Source: Burkholderia latens (GTDB lineage: Bacteria > Pseudomonadota > Gammaproteobacteria > Burkholderiales > Burkholderiaceae). Taken from it: a DNA stretch of 64,000 bases. Position 1 is the first letter of the stretch. Each line of letters opens with the position of its first letter. The stretch spans positions 234,379 through 298,378 of the forward strand of contig NZ_CABVPL010000001.1 of NCBI RefSeq assembly GCF_902499045.1, given 5' to 3'. The notes under the pieces were generated by a model that saw nothing but the letters and a program-made list of their open reading frames with translations, searched no databases and was not told the origin of the DNA. The translations under genes and the position numbers were made by a program. Shown piece after piece: positions 34,407-43,287 of this stretch.

Positions 34407-34859
34407 TCAGTGCGGCAGCGCTTCCGCTTCGGCCCAGCGCTTGAACGAGTCGAGACGCCGGCGCGTGTGCACGAGATAGAACGCGCCGATCAGCGGTTCG
34501 AGCAGCCAGCGCAGCCATGCCGGCTGCGCGCGGAACTGATAGGTGAACTTGACTTCGGTCGAGCCCGGCGCACGTTCGGTGAAATTCCAGCAGCCGCTGA
34601 AGCGTTCGAGCACCTTCGGCCCGTCGACCATCTCGATGGCCGCGACCTGCGGCGGGCGATACGAGATGTAGCGCGACACCATCGTCGCGCCCGACTGGCT
34701 GCGGCAGAACGCATCGACGCCGACGTCGGCCGCCATGCCGTCGAGCAGATAGGCGTCGGTGAGGAAGCTGTCCCACACGAGCCGACGCGCGTAGTCCTGC
34801 GACCACGTGAAGAGGCGTCTGCGATCGACGCCGACGATCCGGCTGACTGAGATCCTCAT
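34407..34859 (-). CDS. SRPBCC/polyketide-cyclase-like protein
   Basis: The 150-residue protein has the START-like layout: 'MRISVSRIVGVDRRRLFTWS', 'VWDSFLTDAYLLDG', 'VSRYISYRPPQVAAIEMVDG', 'CWNFTERAPGSTEVKFTYQF' and a long C-terminal helix. Such folds bind hydrophobic ligands in a cavity. No partner is adjacent and the ligand is unknown. It is divergent from the NAD salvage operon, with 181 bp between. Confidence 0.75.
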   Translation of the reverse strand: MRISVSRIVGVDRRRLFTWSQDYARRLVWDSFLTDAYLLDGMAADVGVDAFCRSQSGATMVSRYISYRPPQVAAIEMVDGPKVLERFSGCWNFTERAPGSTEVKFTYQFRAQPAWLRWLLEPLIGAFYLVHTRRRLDSFKRWAEAEALPH

Positions 34860-34921
34860 GATGGCGCGCGCAACGGCTCGGATTGGGATGAAATCGAGTG
34901 TAACCCGCCAAAAACCGGCGT

Positions 34922-35015
34922 TTCGTCAGACTTCGTCAAGTCGAGCGCGTGCTCGATTGACCTTCTACGGGAATTCCCCTACGATGGATTCCATACCTTC
35001 GGGAAAGACCCGAAG
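34922..35015 (+). promoter_or_regulatory. nadM leader with direct and inverted repeats
   Basis: Direct repeat TTCGTCA at 34922 and 34932, inverted repeat CGAGC-GCGT-GCTCG at 34942-34955, the palindrome GGGAATTCCC at 34969-34978, and a perfect 7-bp hairpin CTTCGGG-AAAGA-CCCGAAG at 34997-35015, which lies 25 bp before the nadM start and so probably in its 5' UTR. Confidence 0.45.
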
Positions 35016-35040
35016 CGTTTCAATCTCTTGAGGGAGCCTC

Positions 35041-36081
35041 ATGAGTACGCAACAGAACCGGCGCTTCGACGCGCTCGTCTTCATTGGTCGTTTCCAGCCT
35101 CCGCATCGTGGGCACCTGAACGTGCTGAAGTCCGCACTGAGCCGGGCCGAGCGCGTGTGCGTTCTGATCGGCTCGACCGACAAGCCCCGCACCATCAAGG
35201 ATCCGTTCTCGTTCGACGAGCGCCGCCAGATGCTGGCTTCGCTGCTCGATCCGTCCGAGCGAGAGCGCGTGACGGTCGCACCTGTGCAGGATTCGACGTA
35301 CAACGACGGCGACTGGGTGCGCTGGGTGCAGGACGCGGTGGCCGCCGCGCTCGGCGACGTCGCGCAGCGCAAGGTCGGGCTGATCGGCCACGAGAAGGAC
35401 GCGACGTCGTACTACCTGCGGATGTTTCCGCAATGGGAGCTCGTCGACGTCGATGCGGCGGAAGACATCTCCGCCACCGAGATCCGCGACCAGTATTTCG
35501 CGGAACGCACCAACAGCTTCGTGCAATGGGCGGTGCCGGAACCCGTGTTCGGCTGGCTCGAGCGCTTCCGCACGCAGCCGGAATTCGCGCAGCTGAAGGC
35601 CGAGGCCGAATTCATCGCGGGCTATCGCAAGGCATGGTCGGCTGCGCCGTATCCGGTCACGTTCGTGACGGTCGACGCGGTGGTCGTGCACTCGGGCCAT
35701 ATTCTGCTGGTGCGCCGGCGCAGCGAACCGGGCCGCGGGCTGTGGGCGCTGCCGGGCGGGTTCGTGAACCAGGACGAACGGCTCGACGCGGCGTGCATCC
35801 GCGAGCTGCGCGAGGAAACCGGCCTGAAGTTGCCGGAGCCGGTGCTGCGCGGCTCGATCAAGGATCGCCAGGTATTCGATCACCCGACTCGCTCGCTGCG
35901 CGGCCGCACGATCACGCACGCGTGCCTGTTCAACTTCCCGACCGGCGAGTTGCCGCGCGTGAAGGGCAGCGACGACGCCGACAAGGCGCGCTGGGTGCCG
36001 CTCAACGAATTCGCGCAGATGCGCAACGTGATGTTCGAGGATCACTTCGAGATCGCGTATCACTTCCTGGGGAAACTGTGA
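35041..36081 (+). CDS. nadM: Bifunctional NMN adenylyltransferase / Nudix hydrolase
   Basis: Residues 1 to about 180 are a nucleotidyltransferase with the H-x-G-H motif (His22-Arg-Gly-His25 in 'GRFQPPHRGHLNVL') and 'ISATEIRDQY'. Residues about 200-346 are a Nudix domain with a complete box: 'GGFVNQDERLDAAC' then 'RELREETGL'. The first domain makes NAD from NMN and ATP; the second, by homology, hydrolyses ADP-ribose or related pyrophosphates. AGGGAG precedes the ATG. The next gene, 73 bp on, is NadV, so the two genes form a nicotinamide salvage route. Confidence 0.95.
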   Translation: MSTQQNRRFDALVFIGRFQPPHRGHLNVLKSALSRAERVCVLIGSTDKPRTIKDPFSFDERRQMLASLLDPSERERVTVAPVQDSTYNDGDWVRWVQDAVAAALGDVAQRKVGLIGHEKDATSYYLRMFPQWELVDVDAAEDISATEIRDQYFAERTNSFVQWAVPEPVFGWLERFRTQPEFAQLKAEAEFIAGYRKAWSAAPYPVTFVTVDAVVVHSGHILLVRRRSEPGRGLWALPGGFVNQDERLDAACIRELREETGLKLPEPVLRGSIKDRQVFDHPTRSLRGRTITHACLFNFPTGELPRVKGSDDADKARWVPLNEFAQMRNVMFEDHFEIAYHFLGKL

Positions 36082-36154
36082 TCCGCTGATTCCCCGGATT
36101 CGGTCCGCCGCGACAGACGCGGCGGCACTTCAACGGCCTAGAGGAGCTCTAGCC

Positions 36155-37588
36155 ATGCAAAACGATCCCGGCGGCTTTGCCGCGGTTCTCGCCAATCCGA
36201 TCCTCAACACGGATTCGTACAAGGCATCCCACTTCCTTCAATATCCGCCCGACGCGCAGGCGATGTTCTCGTACGTCGAATCGCGCGGCGGCCGCTACGA
36301 CTGCACGCTGTTCTTCGGCCTTCAGATGCTGCTGAAGGCGTATCTGTGCCGGCCCGTCACGCACGCAATGATCGACGAAGCGCGCGATTTCTTCGCGGTG
36401 CACGGCGAGCCGTTCAACGAGGACGGCTGGCGCCATATCGTCGCGCATTACGACGGCTACCTGCCGGTGAAGATTCGCGCGGTGCCCGAAGGGTCGATCG
36501 TGCCCGTGCACAACGTGCTGATGACGATCGAATGCGACGATCCGAAGGTGTTCTGGCTTGCGTCGTATCTGGAGACGATGCTGCTGCGCGTGTGGTATCC
36601 GGTGACGGTCGCGACGCGCAGCTGGCACCTGCGACAGACGATCCGCCGCTTCCTCGAAAAGACCGACGACGATGTCGCGCAGTTGCCGTTCAAGCTGCAC
36701 GACTTCGGCGCGCGCGGCGTATCGAGTGCCGAGTCGGCCGCGATCGGCGGCGCGGCGCATCTCGTGAGCTTCATGGGCTCGGACACGGTGCTCGGCGTCC
36801 TCGCCGCGAACCGCTTCTATCGCGAGCCGATGGCCGCGTACTCGGTGCCGGCGGCCGAGCACAGCACGATCACGTCGTGGGGGCGTGAGCACGAAGCCGA
36901 TGCGTATCGGAACATGATCGGCCGTTTCGGTCTGCCCGGCGCCATCGTGTCGGTTGTATCGGATTCCTACGATTTGTTCGCCGCGCTCGACATGTGGGGC
37001 GGCCCGCTGCGTCAGGCGGTGATCGATTCCGGCGCGACGCTCGTCGTGCGTCCCGATTCGGGCGACCCCGTGACGATCGTGCTGCAGACCATGCGCGCGC
37101 TCGATGCGTCGTTCGGCTCGACCGTGAACGGCAAGGGGCGGCGCGTGCTCAACCACGTGCGCGTGATCCAGGGCGACGGCGTCGACGAGCAGTCGATCGA
37201 CGCGATCCTCGTCGCGCTGGACGACGCGGGTTATGCGGCTGGCAACGTCGTGTTCGGCATGGGCGGCGCGCTGCTGCAGCGGGTCAATCGCGATACGCAA
37301 CGCTTCGCGATGAAGTGTTCGGCGATCCGGCGCGGCGGCGTATGGCACGACGTCAGCAAGGATCCGGTCACGGATCGGGGCAAGCGCTCGAAGAAGGGGC
37401 GGCTGACGTTGCTGCGCAACCGGCGCACGGGCGCGTATCGGACGGTGGCGCTGCCGGTCGCGTGGGACGATCGGGCGCTCGAAGGCGAATGGGACGATGC
37501 GTTGGAAACGGTGTTCGATACCGGCCGGCTGCTCGTCGATGCGACGTTCGCCGAGGTGCGGGCGAGGGCGCACGCGGCGGAGGTTTGA
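36155..37588 (+). CDS. nadV: Nicotinamide phosphoribosyltransferase
   Basis: The 477-residue protein matches NadV/NAMPT: 'NTDSYKASHFLQYPP', 'SYVESRGGRYDCTLFFGLQ', 'FKLHDFGARGVSSAESAAIG', 'EHSTITSWGREHEADAYRNM' and 'VVSDSYDLFAA', with 'VVRPDSGDPVTI' lining the active site. It joins nicotinamide and PRPP into NMN, the substrate of the NadM domain encoded upstream. AGAGGAG precedes the start. A perfect GC-rich hairpin follows the stop. Confidence 0.95.
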   Translation: MQNDPGGFAAVLANPILNTDSYKASHFLQYPPDAQAMFSYVESRGGRYDCTLFFGLQMLLKAYLCRPVTHAMIDEARDFFAVHGEPFNEDGWRHIVAHYDGYLPVKIRAVPEGSIVPVHNVLMTIECDDPKVFWLASYLETMLLRVWYPVTVATRSWHLRQTIRRFLEKTDDDVAQLPFKLHDFGARGVSSAESAAIGGAAHLVSFMGSDTVLGVLAANRFYREPMAAYSVPAAEHSTITSWGREHEADAYRNMIGRFGLPGAIVSVVSDSYDLFAALDMWGGPLRQAVIDSGATLVVRPDSGDPVTIVLQTMRALDASFGSTVNGKGRRVLNHVRVIQGDGVDEQSIDAILVALDDAGYAAGNVVFGMGGALLQRVNRDTQRFAMKCSAIRRGGVWHDVSKDPVTDRGKRSKKGRLTLLRNRRTGAYRTVALPVAWDDRALEGEWDDALETVFDTGRLLVDATFAEVRARAHAAEV

Positions 37589-37593
37589 GCGTT

Positions 37594-37623
37594 GGCGTCG
37601 GGGCGGTCGTTCGCCCCGACGCC
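37594..37623. terminator. Bidirectional hairpin between nadV and the mocR-type gene
   Basis: A perfect 12-bp stem (37594-37605 with 37612-37623) closes a 6-nt loop in the 43-bp convergent gap. U-runs are weak on both sides. Confidence 0.65.
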
Positions 37624-37631
37624 TTCGCGTG

Positions 37632-39089
37632 TCACCGTTCGTCGGCCAGCGTGCGTCCGACGCGTTCCGCGGCCCGTGCCGTCTCCATCGCCCGCGCCAG
37701 CGCATCGAACACTGCCGGCCCCTTGCAGCGCGACACGTTGAAGCGCATGAACGACGTCGCGCTGCGCGACGCGCTGAACACATCGCCGGGCGCGAGCACC
37801 ACGTCATCGTCGAGCGCATGGCGGGCGACCCTCGCCGCATCGAGCCCGTCCGGCAACTCCGCCCAAACGAACAAACCGCCGCGCGGCTCCGTCCAGATCC
37901 GGAGTCCTGCCCGCACGAGCCGCCGGATCGTTTCGCCCATCGCATCGGCCAGTTGCGCGCGCAAGCCGTCGAGATGGCGCCGGTACGTACCGTCGACCAG
38001 CAGCCGGTGCACGACGTTCGCGCCGATCTGCGCATTGCCGAACGACGTCGCGAGCTTCAGATCGACGAGCGCGTCGATCCATTCGGGCCGCGCGGCGACA
38101 TAGCCGCAGCGGATCGCAGCCGACAGCGTCTTCGAGAAGCTGCCGATCGACACCACGCGCGACAACCCGTCGAAGGCCGCCAACCGCGGCGCGGGCGTGC
38201 TCTCGAAATCCGCGAAGATGTCGTCCTCGACGATCAGCAGCCCATGCTCCGCCGCCAGCGTCAGCAGCCGATGCGCAACGGGCGGCGCGAGCGTCGCGCC
38301 GGTCGGGTTGTGCAGCGCCGCGTTGGTGATGTACAGGCGTGGCCGGTGTTCGGCGAGCACCTGCTCGAAGCGCGCAAGATCGGGGCCGTTCGGCGTATAC
38401 GGCACGCTGACGATTCGCGCGCGATGCGCGCGCAGCAGCGCCTGGAAGTTGAAGTAGCACGGATCGTCGAGCACGACGGTGTCGCCCGGCTCGAGCAGCA
38501 GCCGGCACACGAGATCGAGCGCATGCGTGCCGCCGTCGGTCAGCATGATCTGTGCGGGCTCCGCGTGAATGCCGTGCTGCGCGAGGCGCCATGCGAGCTG
38601 CTGGCGCAGCGCGGGCAACCCGAGCGGCGTCGCGTAGTCGGTCAGCGCATCGGGTTCGTCGCGCGACACCGCGCGCAGCGCGCGGCGCAGGCTCTCGTCC
38701 GGCAGCCACGACGGCGGCAGCCAGCCGCAGCCGGGCTTCACCGAGCCCGGCGCCGCTTCGAGCGACTGGCGCGACAACCACAGAGGATCGAGTTCGCGAT
38801 CGAGGCGCGGGCCGAGCTCCGCGAGCGCGAGCGGCGGCGCATGGCCCGACACGTAGAAGCCGGAGCCGCGCCGCGCGACGAGCACGCCTTCGCTCGCGAG
38901 CCGCTCGTACGCGTCGACGACGGTCGACTTCGACACGTGCAGCGCGTCGGCCATCATCCGGATCGACGGCACGCGCGCACCGGGCATCAGCGCGCGGCTC
39001 GCGATTCGCGCGCGCAGCGTGTCCATCACGGTTTCCACACGCGTGCGCGACGGCGCGGGCGGGGCAGCGGTTTGCACGGAACGGCTCAT
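37632..39089 (-). CDS. MocR-family regulator (GntR HTH plus aminotransferase fold)
   Basis: From the ATG at 39089 the 485-residue product starts 'MSRSVQTAAPPAPSRTRVE'. An N-terminal GntR winged helix ('VPSIRMMADALHVSKSTVVD') is joined to a fold-type I aminotransferase domain with 'YATPLGLPALRQQL', 'NPTGATLAP' and the PLP lysine in 'GSFSKTLSAAIRCGY'. MocR proteins use PLP as effector. It is divergent from a DMT exporter gene 125 bp away, a pairing often seen, so that exporter is its probable target. An upstream Met at 39182 lies in the shared control region. Confidence 0.9.
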   Translation of the reverse strand: MSRSVQTAAPPAPSRTRVETVMDTLRARIASRALMPGARVPSIRMMADALHVSKSTVVDAYERLASEGVLVARRGSGFYVSGHAPPLALAELGPRLDRELDPLWLSRQSLEAAPGSVKPGCGWLPPSWLPDESLRRALRAVSRDEPDALTDYATPLGLPALRQQLAWRLAQHGIHAEPAQIMLTDGGTHALDLVCRLLLEPGDTVVLDDPCYFNFQALLRAHRARIVSVPYTPNGPDLARFEQVLAEHRPRLYITNAALHNPTGATLAPPVAHRLLTLAAEHGLLIVEDDIFADFESTPAPRLAAFDGLSRVVSIGSFSKTLSAAIRCGYVAARPEWIDALVDLKLATSFGNAQIGANVVHRLLVDGTYRRHLDGLRAQLADAMGETIRRLVRAGLRIWTEPRGGLFVWAELPDGLDAARVARHALDDDVVLAPGDVFSASRSATSFMRFNVSRCKGPAVFDALARAMETARAAERVGRTLADER

Positions 39090-39100
39090 GGCTGAAAGGA

Positions 39101-39127
39101 ACTGTACGGCTGGTTGTCCAGTACAGT
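39101..39127. promoter_or_regulatory. Candidate MocR operator
   Basis: Outer arms ACTGTAC (39101-39107) and GTACAGT (39121-39127) surround an inner CTGG-TTGT-CCAG (39110-39121). The site lies 12 bp upstream of the MocR start codon, within the shared divergent promoter region. Confidence 0.5.
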
Positions 39128-39214
39128 TTGTCTGAATTGTATTGGGCTGTAGCTTACGCGCTTTTCGCGCGCGGCGGATCATCGGTCATCCACCTATTCC
39201 GACCAGGATTTCCC

Positions 39215-40102
39215 GTGCAAAAGACGACCGACGGATGGCTCAGCGGCCTGCTGGGCGTGATCATCTTCAGTGGCTCGCTGCCTGCGACGCGCGTCGCGGT
39301 GCAGGGGCTCGACCCGCTGTTTCTCACGTTCGCACGCGCGACGATCGCCGGCGTGCTCGGCCTGATCCTGCTCGTCGCGTTGAAGCAGAAGCGGCCGACG
39401 CCTGCCGAGACTGCATCGCTCATCGTCGTCGCGCTCGGCGTCGTGGTCGGTTTTCCGCTGCTGACGGCGCTTGCGCTGAAGCACGTGACGTCCGCGCATG
39501 CGATCGTGTTCGTCGGGCTGCTGCCGCTCGCGACCGCGCTGTTCGGCGTGTGGCGCGGCGGCGAGCGGCCGCGGCTGCCGTTCTGGCTCTTCTCGCTGGT
39601 CGGCAGCGGCGCGGTGGCCGCGTTCGCGCTGCGCAACGGCGGCAGCGCGTCGGTGGCGGGCGATGCGCTGATGCTCGCCGCGATCGTCGCGTGCGGGCTC
39701 GGCTATGCGGAAGGCGCACGCCTGTCGCGCAAGCTCGGCGGCTGGCAGGTGATCTCGTGGGCGCTCGTGTTGTCGCTGCCGGTGATGCTGCCGCTCACGT
39801 GGTTCACGTGGCCCGCGACGTTCGACGGCGTCGACGCCGCCGCGCTGTGGGGGCTCGCGTACGTGTCGTTGTTCAGCATGCTGATCGGCTTCGTGTTCTG
39901 GTATCGCGGCCTCGCGCTCGGCGGGATCGCGGGTGTCGGCCAGTTGCAACTGCTGCAGCCGTTCTTCGGCTTCCTGCTCGCGGCCGGGCTGCTGCACGAG
40001 GCGGTGCCGCCGTCGATGCTCGTCGTGACGGTCGTCGTGGTCGGCTGCGTCGCCGGTGCGAAGTACTTCTCGAAGATGGCGCCGGTGCAGCGCGCGGGCT
40101 GA
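39215..40102 (+). CDS. EamA/DMT-superfamily exporter
   Basis: The 295-residue protein, starting at GTG 39215 ('QKTTDGWLSGLLGVIIFSGS'), has ten hydrophobic spans arranged as two EamA halves, with 'SLPATRVAVQGLDPLFLTFA' early and 'LQLLQPFFGFLLAAGLLHE' late. DMT exporters of this group move amino acids or metabolites out of the cell. AGGA lies upstream of the GTG. It is divergent from the MocR gene and probably controlled by it. Confidence 0.87.
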   Translation: MQKTTDGWLSGLLGVIIFSGSLPATRVAVQGLDPLFLTFARATIAGVLGLILLVALKQKRPTPAETASLIVVALGVVVGFPLLTALALKHVTSAHAIVFVGLLPLATALFGVWRGGERPRLPFWLFSLVGSGAVAAFALRNGGSASVAGDALMLAAIVACGLGYAEGARLSRKLGGWQVISWALVLSLPVMLPLTWFTWPATFDGVDAAALWGLAYVSLFSMLIGFVFWYRGLALGGIAGVGQLQLLQPFFGFLLAAGLLHEAVPPSMLVVTVVVVGCVAGAKYFSKMAPVQRAG

Positions 40103-40175
40103 CGTGTGAGTGCGCAGCATCGGGTGCTGCGACGGCGTCGAACGGTTGACCCGAGGACGTTCGCGGAAAGACGAA

Positions 40176-40211
40176 ACGGCCACGCAAGCCGGTAGCGGCG
40201 GGCGTGGCCGT
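40176..40211 (-). terminator. Terminator-like hairpin after lysA
   Basis: A perfect 10-bp stem, ACGGCCACGC (40176-40185) with GCGTGGCCGT (40202-40211), read leftward is followed by TTCGTCTTTC. It serves lysA and may also act on the convergent exporter transcript. Confidence 0.6.
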
Positions 40212-40254
40212 CGGCGCTCGGTTCGTCGAACGCGGGGCGCGCGTGCGGTACGCG

Positions 40255-41493
40255 TTACTCGAACGTCTCGAGCGCGAGCAGTTCGCCGATCGTCTGCCGG
40301 CGGCGGATCAGCCGCGGCGTGCCGCGATCGACGAGCACTTCCGGCGCGAGCGGCCGGCTGTTGTAGTTCGACGACATCGATGCGCCGTACGCGCCCGCAT
40401 CGTGCAGGAACAGCAGATCGCCGATCTGCGGCTGCGCGAGCTTGCGGTGCGTGACCACGCCGCCTGCGTCCTGCGTGAACACGTCGCCGGATTCGCACAG
40501 CGGCCCCGCGATCGCGATGTCGGCGAGCGGCCGGCCGGTCGGCACCGCGCCATCGTGCGCGTGTATGGACACCGCGTGGTAGCTGCCGTACATCGACGGC
40601 CGCATCAGGTCGTTGAAGCCCGCGTCGATCAGCACGAAGTCGTGCTTCGGCCGATGGTTCACGGCCTGCACTTCGGTGACGAGCGTGCCGGCCTCGGCGA
40701 CGAGGAAGCGGCCCGGTTCGATCTCGATGCGCACCGCGTGCCCGAGGTGCCGCTCGATCCGCTTGCGCGCGGCATCCCACTGGCTGAAGTAATGGCCAAC
40801 GTCGACGCGCGGTTCGCCGTCGCGATACGGAATCGACAGGCCGCCGCCGGCCGAGATCGCGTCGATGTCGTGGCCGAGCGACGTGACGAGATCGACCATC
40901 GCGTCGCACACCTGCGACAGGTGTCCGTAGTCGACGCCCGAGCCGATATGCATATGGATGCCGACCAGCTTCAGCCCGTACTGGCGCACGATTTCGATCG
41001 CGCGCGGCACGTCGTCGATCCAGATGCCGTGCTTGCTCTGCGGGCCGCCGGTGTTGGTCTTGTTGCTGTGGCCGTGGCCGAAGCCGGGATTCACGCGCAG
41101 CCACACGCGATGGCCCGGCGCATGCTCGCCGACACGCGCAAGCATGTCGAGCGACCCGGCGTTCACGGTCACGCGATGCTTCAGCACGGCTGCGAGGGTC
41201 GGGCGATCGATCAGGTCGGCGGTGAATACGACGCCTTCCGGCTCGCCTGCGGGGCTGAACCCCGCCGCGAGGCTGCGCTCGATCTCGCCGAGCGACACGG
41301 CGTCGACGCATGCGCCTTCTTCGCGCATCAGCTTCAGGATATGCAGGTTCGAGTTCGCCTTCTGCGCATAGCGGATCACGTCGAACTGGCGCAGTTGGGC
41401 GATGCGGGCGCGGATGACGTCGGCGTCGTACACCCACAGCGGGGTGCCGTATTGCTGCGCGAGCGCCGCGAGCTGGCGGGAATCGAGGGACAT
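40255..41493 (-). CDS. lysA: Diaminopimelate decarboxylase
   Basis: The 412-residue fold-type III PLP enzyme has the PLP lysine Lys45 in 'RYAQKANSNLHIL', 'VNPGFGHGHSNKTNTGG', 'GIHMHIGSG', 'SAGGGLSIPY', 'EPGRFLVAEAG' and the active-site Cys in 'CESGDVF'. It decarboxylates meso-diaminopimelate to lysine, the last step of lysine synthesis. The form with 'NPGFGHGHSNKTNTGG' and a LysR divergent neighbour is the E. coli-type LysA. GC content and length are normal for the genome. Confidence 0.95.
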   Translation of the reverse strand: MSLDSRQLAALAQQYGTPLWVYDADVIRARIAQLRQFDVIRYAQKANSNLHILKLMREEGACVDAVSLGEIERSLAAGFSPAGEPEGVVFTADLIDRPTLAAVLKHRVTVNAGSLDMLARVGEHAPGHRVWLRVNPGFGHGHSNKTNTGGPQSKHGIWIDDVPRAIEIVRQYGLKLVGIHMHIGSGVDYGHLSQVCDAMVDLVTSLGHDIDAISAGGGLSIPYRDGEPRVDVGHYFSQWDAARKRIERHLGHAVRIEIEPGRFLVAEAGTLVTEVQAVNHRPKHDFVLIDAGFNDLMRPSMYGSYHAVSIHAHDGAVPTGRPLADIAIAGPLCESGDVFTQDAGGVVTHRKLAQPQIGDLLFLHDAGAYGASMSSNYNSRPLAPEVLVDRGTPRLIRRRQTIGELLALETFE

Positions 41494-41605
41494 GGCGGAT
41501 GAATCGGTCGAAGGAACGGATAGCGTGAATGATGCGCCTGAACATCTATACAGTAAAATGCCTGTTTATCAATATTCGATTCATTTCTGATATAGGTGAG
41601 CGGCC
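41494..41605. promoter_or_regulatory. lysA-lysR divergent control region
   Basis: The 112-bp gap is AT-rich from about 41540 to 41590, with the palindromic CAATATTC patch near 41571. It must hold both promoters and the LysR operator; I cannot define the operator's limits by eye. Confidence 0.5.
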
Positions 41606-42520
41606 ATGCTGACACACCGCCACATCGAGGTCTTCCGCGCGCTGATGGTCACCGGCAGCACGACGCGCGCAGCCGAGATGCTCTATACGTCGCAGCCGAC
41701 GATCAGCCGCGAACTCGCGCGGATGGAGCAGGTGGTCGGCTTCGCGCTGTTCGAGCGCTCGCACGGCCGGCTGCGGCCGACCATGGCCGCGCTCACGCTG
41801 TTCGACGACGTGCGGCTCGCGTATGTGGGGCTCGAGCGGGTGGCCGCGACGGCCGCGCGGCTGCGCGAGTTCCGCGACGGACAGCTGTCGGTGATCGCGC
41901 TGCCGGCTTTTTCGCATGCGATCCTGCCCGGCGCGTGCCGGCGTTTTCACGACGCGCATGCGGGCGTCAGCGTGTCGGTGGCGACGCAGGAGTCGCCGGT
42001 GCTCGAGGAGTGGCTGACCGCGCAGCGCTACGACCTCGGGCTGACCGAGCACGACGTCGCGCCGGCCGGCACCGTGCTCGCGCCGCTGCTCGAAGTCGAC
42101 GAAGTATGCGTGCTGCCCGACGGTCATCCGCTGCTCGGCAAGCACGCGATCGATCTCGCGGATCTCGCCGATCGTCCGTTCGTGAGCCTGTCGCTGAACG
42201 ACCCTTATCGGATCCTGATCGACGAGGCGTTCGCGCAGCTCGGCGTCGCGCCGCGTTCGGTGGTGGACACGCCGTCGGCCGTGTCGGTGTGCGCGTTCGT
42301 GCGGCAGGGGCTGGGCGCCGCGATCGTCAATCCGCTGACCGCGCTCGATTTCGTCGGGCGCGACCTGCATGTGCGGCCGCTCACGCGCTCGTTTCCGTAT
42401 CGCGTCAGCGTGATCGTGCCCGAGCACCGGCCGAAAAACCTGCTGGTCGATGCATTCACCGACGCGTTGCGCGGCGAAGCGGAGGCGATCCGCCGCCGGC
42501 TCGCAGCGTTGCCGGGCTAG
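41606..42520 (+). CDS. lysR: LysR-family activator of lysA
   Basis: The 304-residue protein begins 'MLTHRHIEVFRALMVTGSTT' with the helix-turn-helix 'TRAAEMLYTSQPTISRELAR' and a LysR effector domain ('LSVIALPAFSHAILPGACRR'). Sequence style and the divergent lysA gene match the founding LysR, which activates lysA when diaminopimelate is high and lysine low. GGTGAG precedes the ATG. Confidence 0.9.
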   Translation: MLTHRHIEVFRALMVTGSTTRAAEMLYTSQPTISRELARMEQVVGFALFERSHGRLRPTMAALTLFDDVRLAYVGLERVAATAARLREFRDGQLSVIALPAFSHAILPGACRRFHDAHAGVSVSVATQESPVLEEWLTAQRYDLGLTEHDVAPAGTVLAPLLEVDEVCVLPDGHPLLGKHAIDLADLADRPFVSLSLNDPYRILIDEAFAQLGVAPRSVVDTPSAVSVCAFVRQGLGAAIVNPLTALDFVGRDLHVRPLTRSFPYRVSVIVPEHRPKNLLVDAFTDALRGEAEAIRRRLAALPG

Positions 42521-42577
42521 CGCCGGCCGTATGATGAACGTTTCGCTGCGTGCGTCCTCTCTTCGATGGAATCCGTG

Positions 42578-43177
42578 ATGACCGACACTTCGTCGTTGCC
42601 CGAACAACCGACGCTCACCGGCGAACGCGTCGCACTGCGGCCGCTCGCCGCGTCCGACCGGCAGGCGCTGCTCGATGCGGCGGCGGATGGCCGGTTGTGG
42701 AATCTGAAGGTCACGGTCGTACCGGACGAACATACGATCGACGCGTATATCGACACCGCGCTGCAAGGCCGCGCGTCCGGCACCATGATGCCGTTCGTGA
42801 TCGTCGATCGTGCGTCGGGCCGCGCGATCGGCAGCACGCGGTTCTGGAAGATCGACCGCAAGAATCGCAAGCTCGAGATCGGCCATACGTGGCTGAGTGA
42901 ATCGGCGCAGCGCACGCGTGCAAATACCGAAGCGAAATGGCTGTTGCTCGAATACGCGTTCGACACGCTGCAGTGCGTGCGCGTGCAGTTCACGACCGAC
43001 GAACTGAACGAGAAGTCGCGCACGGCGATACTGCGGCTCGGTGCGAAGCAGGAGGGGATCGTGCGTCACGAGCGGATCATGCCCGACGGTCGCAAGCGCA
43101 ACTCGGTGCGCTTCAGCATCATCGACGACGAATGGCCGGAAGTCCGTGACCGGTTGAAAGCGAAGCTTGCGACGTGA
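42578..43177 (+). CDS. GNAT-family N-acetyltransferase (RimJ/RimL-like)
   Basis: The 199-residue protein starts 'MTDTSSLPEQPTLTGERVAL' and has the RimJ/L pattern 'VALRPLAASDRQALLDAA', 'GRAIGSTRFWKIDRKNRKLE', 'IGHTWLSESAQRTRANTEAK' with the acetyl-CoA-binding turn, and 'VQFTTDELNEKSRTAILRLG'. Acetyl-CoA-dependent acetylation of an amine is inferred; the substrate is not known. An ATG at 42566 would add four residues. It lies 57 bp after lysR. Confidence 0.85.
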   Translation: MTDTSSLPEQPTLTGERVALRPLAASDRQALLDAAADGRLWNLKVTVVPDEHTIDAYIDTALQGRASGTMMPFVIVDRASGRAIGSTRFWKIDRKNRKLEIGHTWLSESAQRTRANTEAKWLLLEYAFDTLQCVRVQFTTDELNEKSRTAILRLGAKQEGIVRHERIMPDGRKRNSVRFSIIDDEWPEVRDRLKAKLAT

Positions 43178-43207
43178 CGCGCGTCGTGTAGCGCGGGGGT
43201 GATGCGC

Positions 43208-43236
43208 GTCGCGCCGCTGAAGGGGGGCGGCGCGAC
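43208..43236. terminator. GC-rich hairpin between convergent genes
   Basis: GTCGCGCCGC (43208-43217) pairs with GCGGCGCGAC (43227-43236). A second GC hairpin follows at about 43256-43279. No U-run is present. Confidence 0.45.
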
Positions 43237-43287
43237 GACGGGGGAAGCAGATATGCCGCCGCGCACGACGCGCGGCGGTGCATCGCG

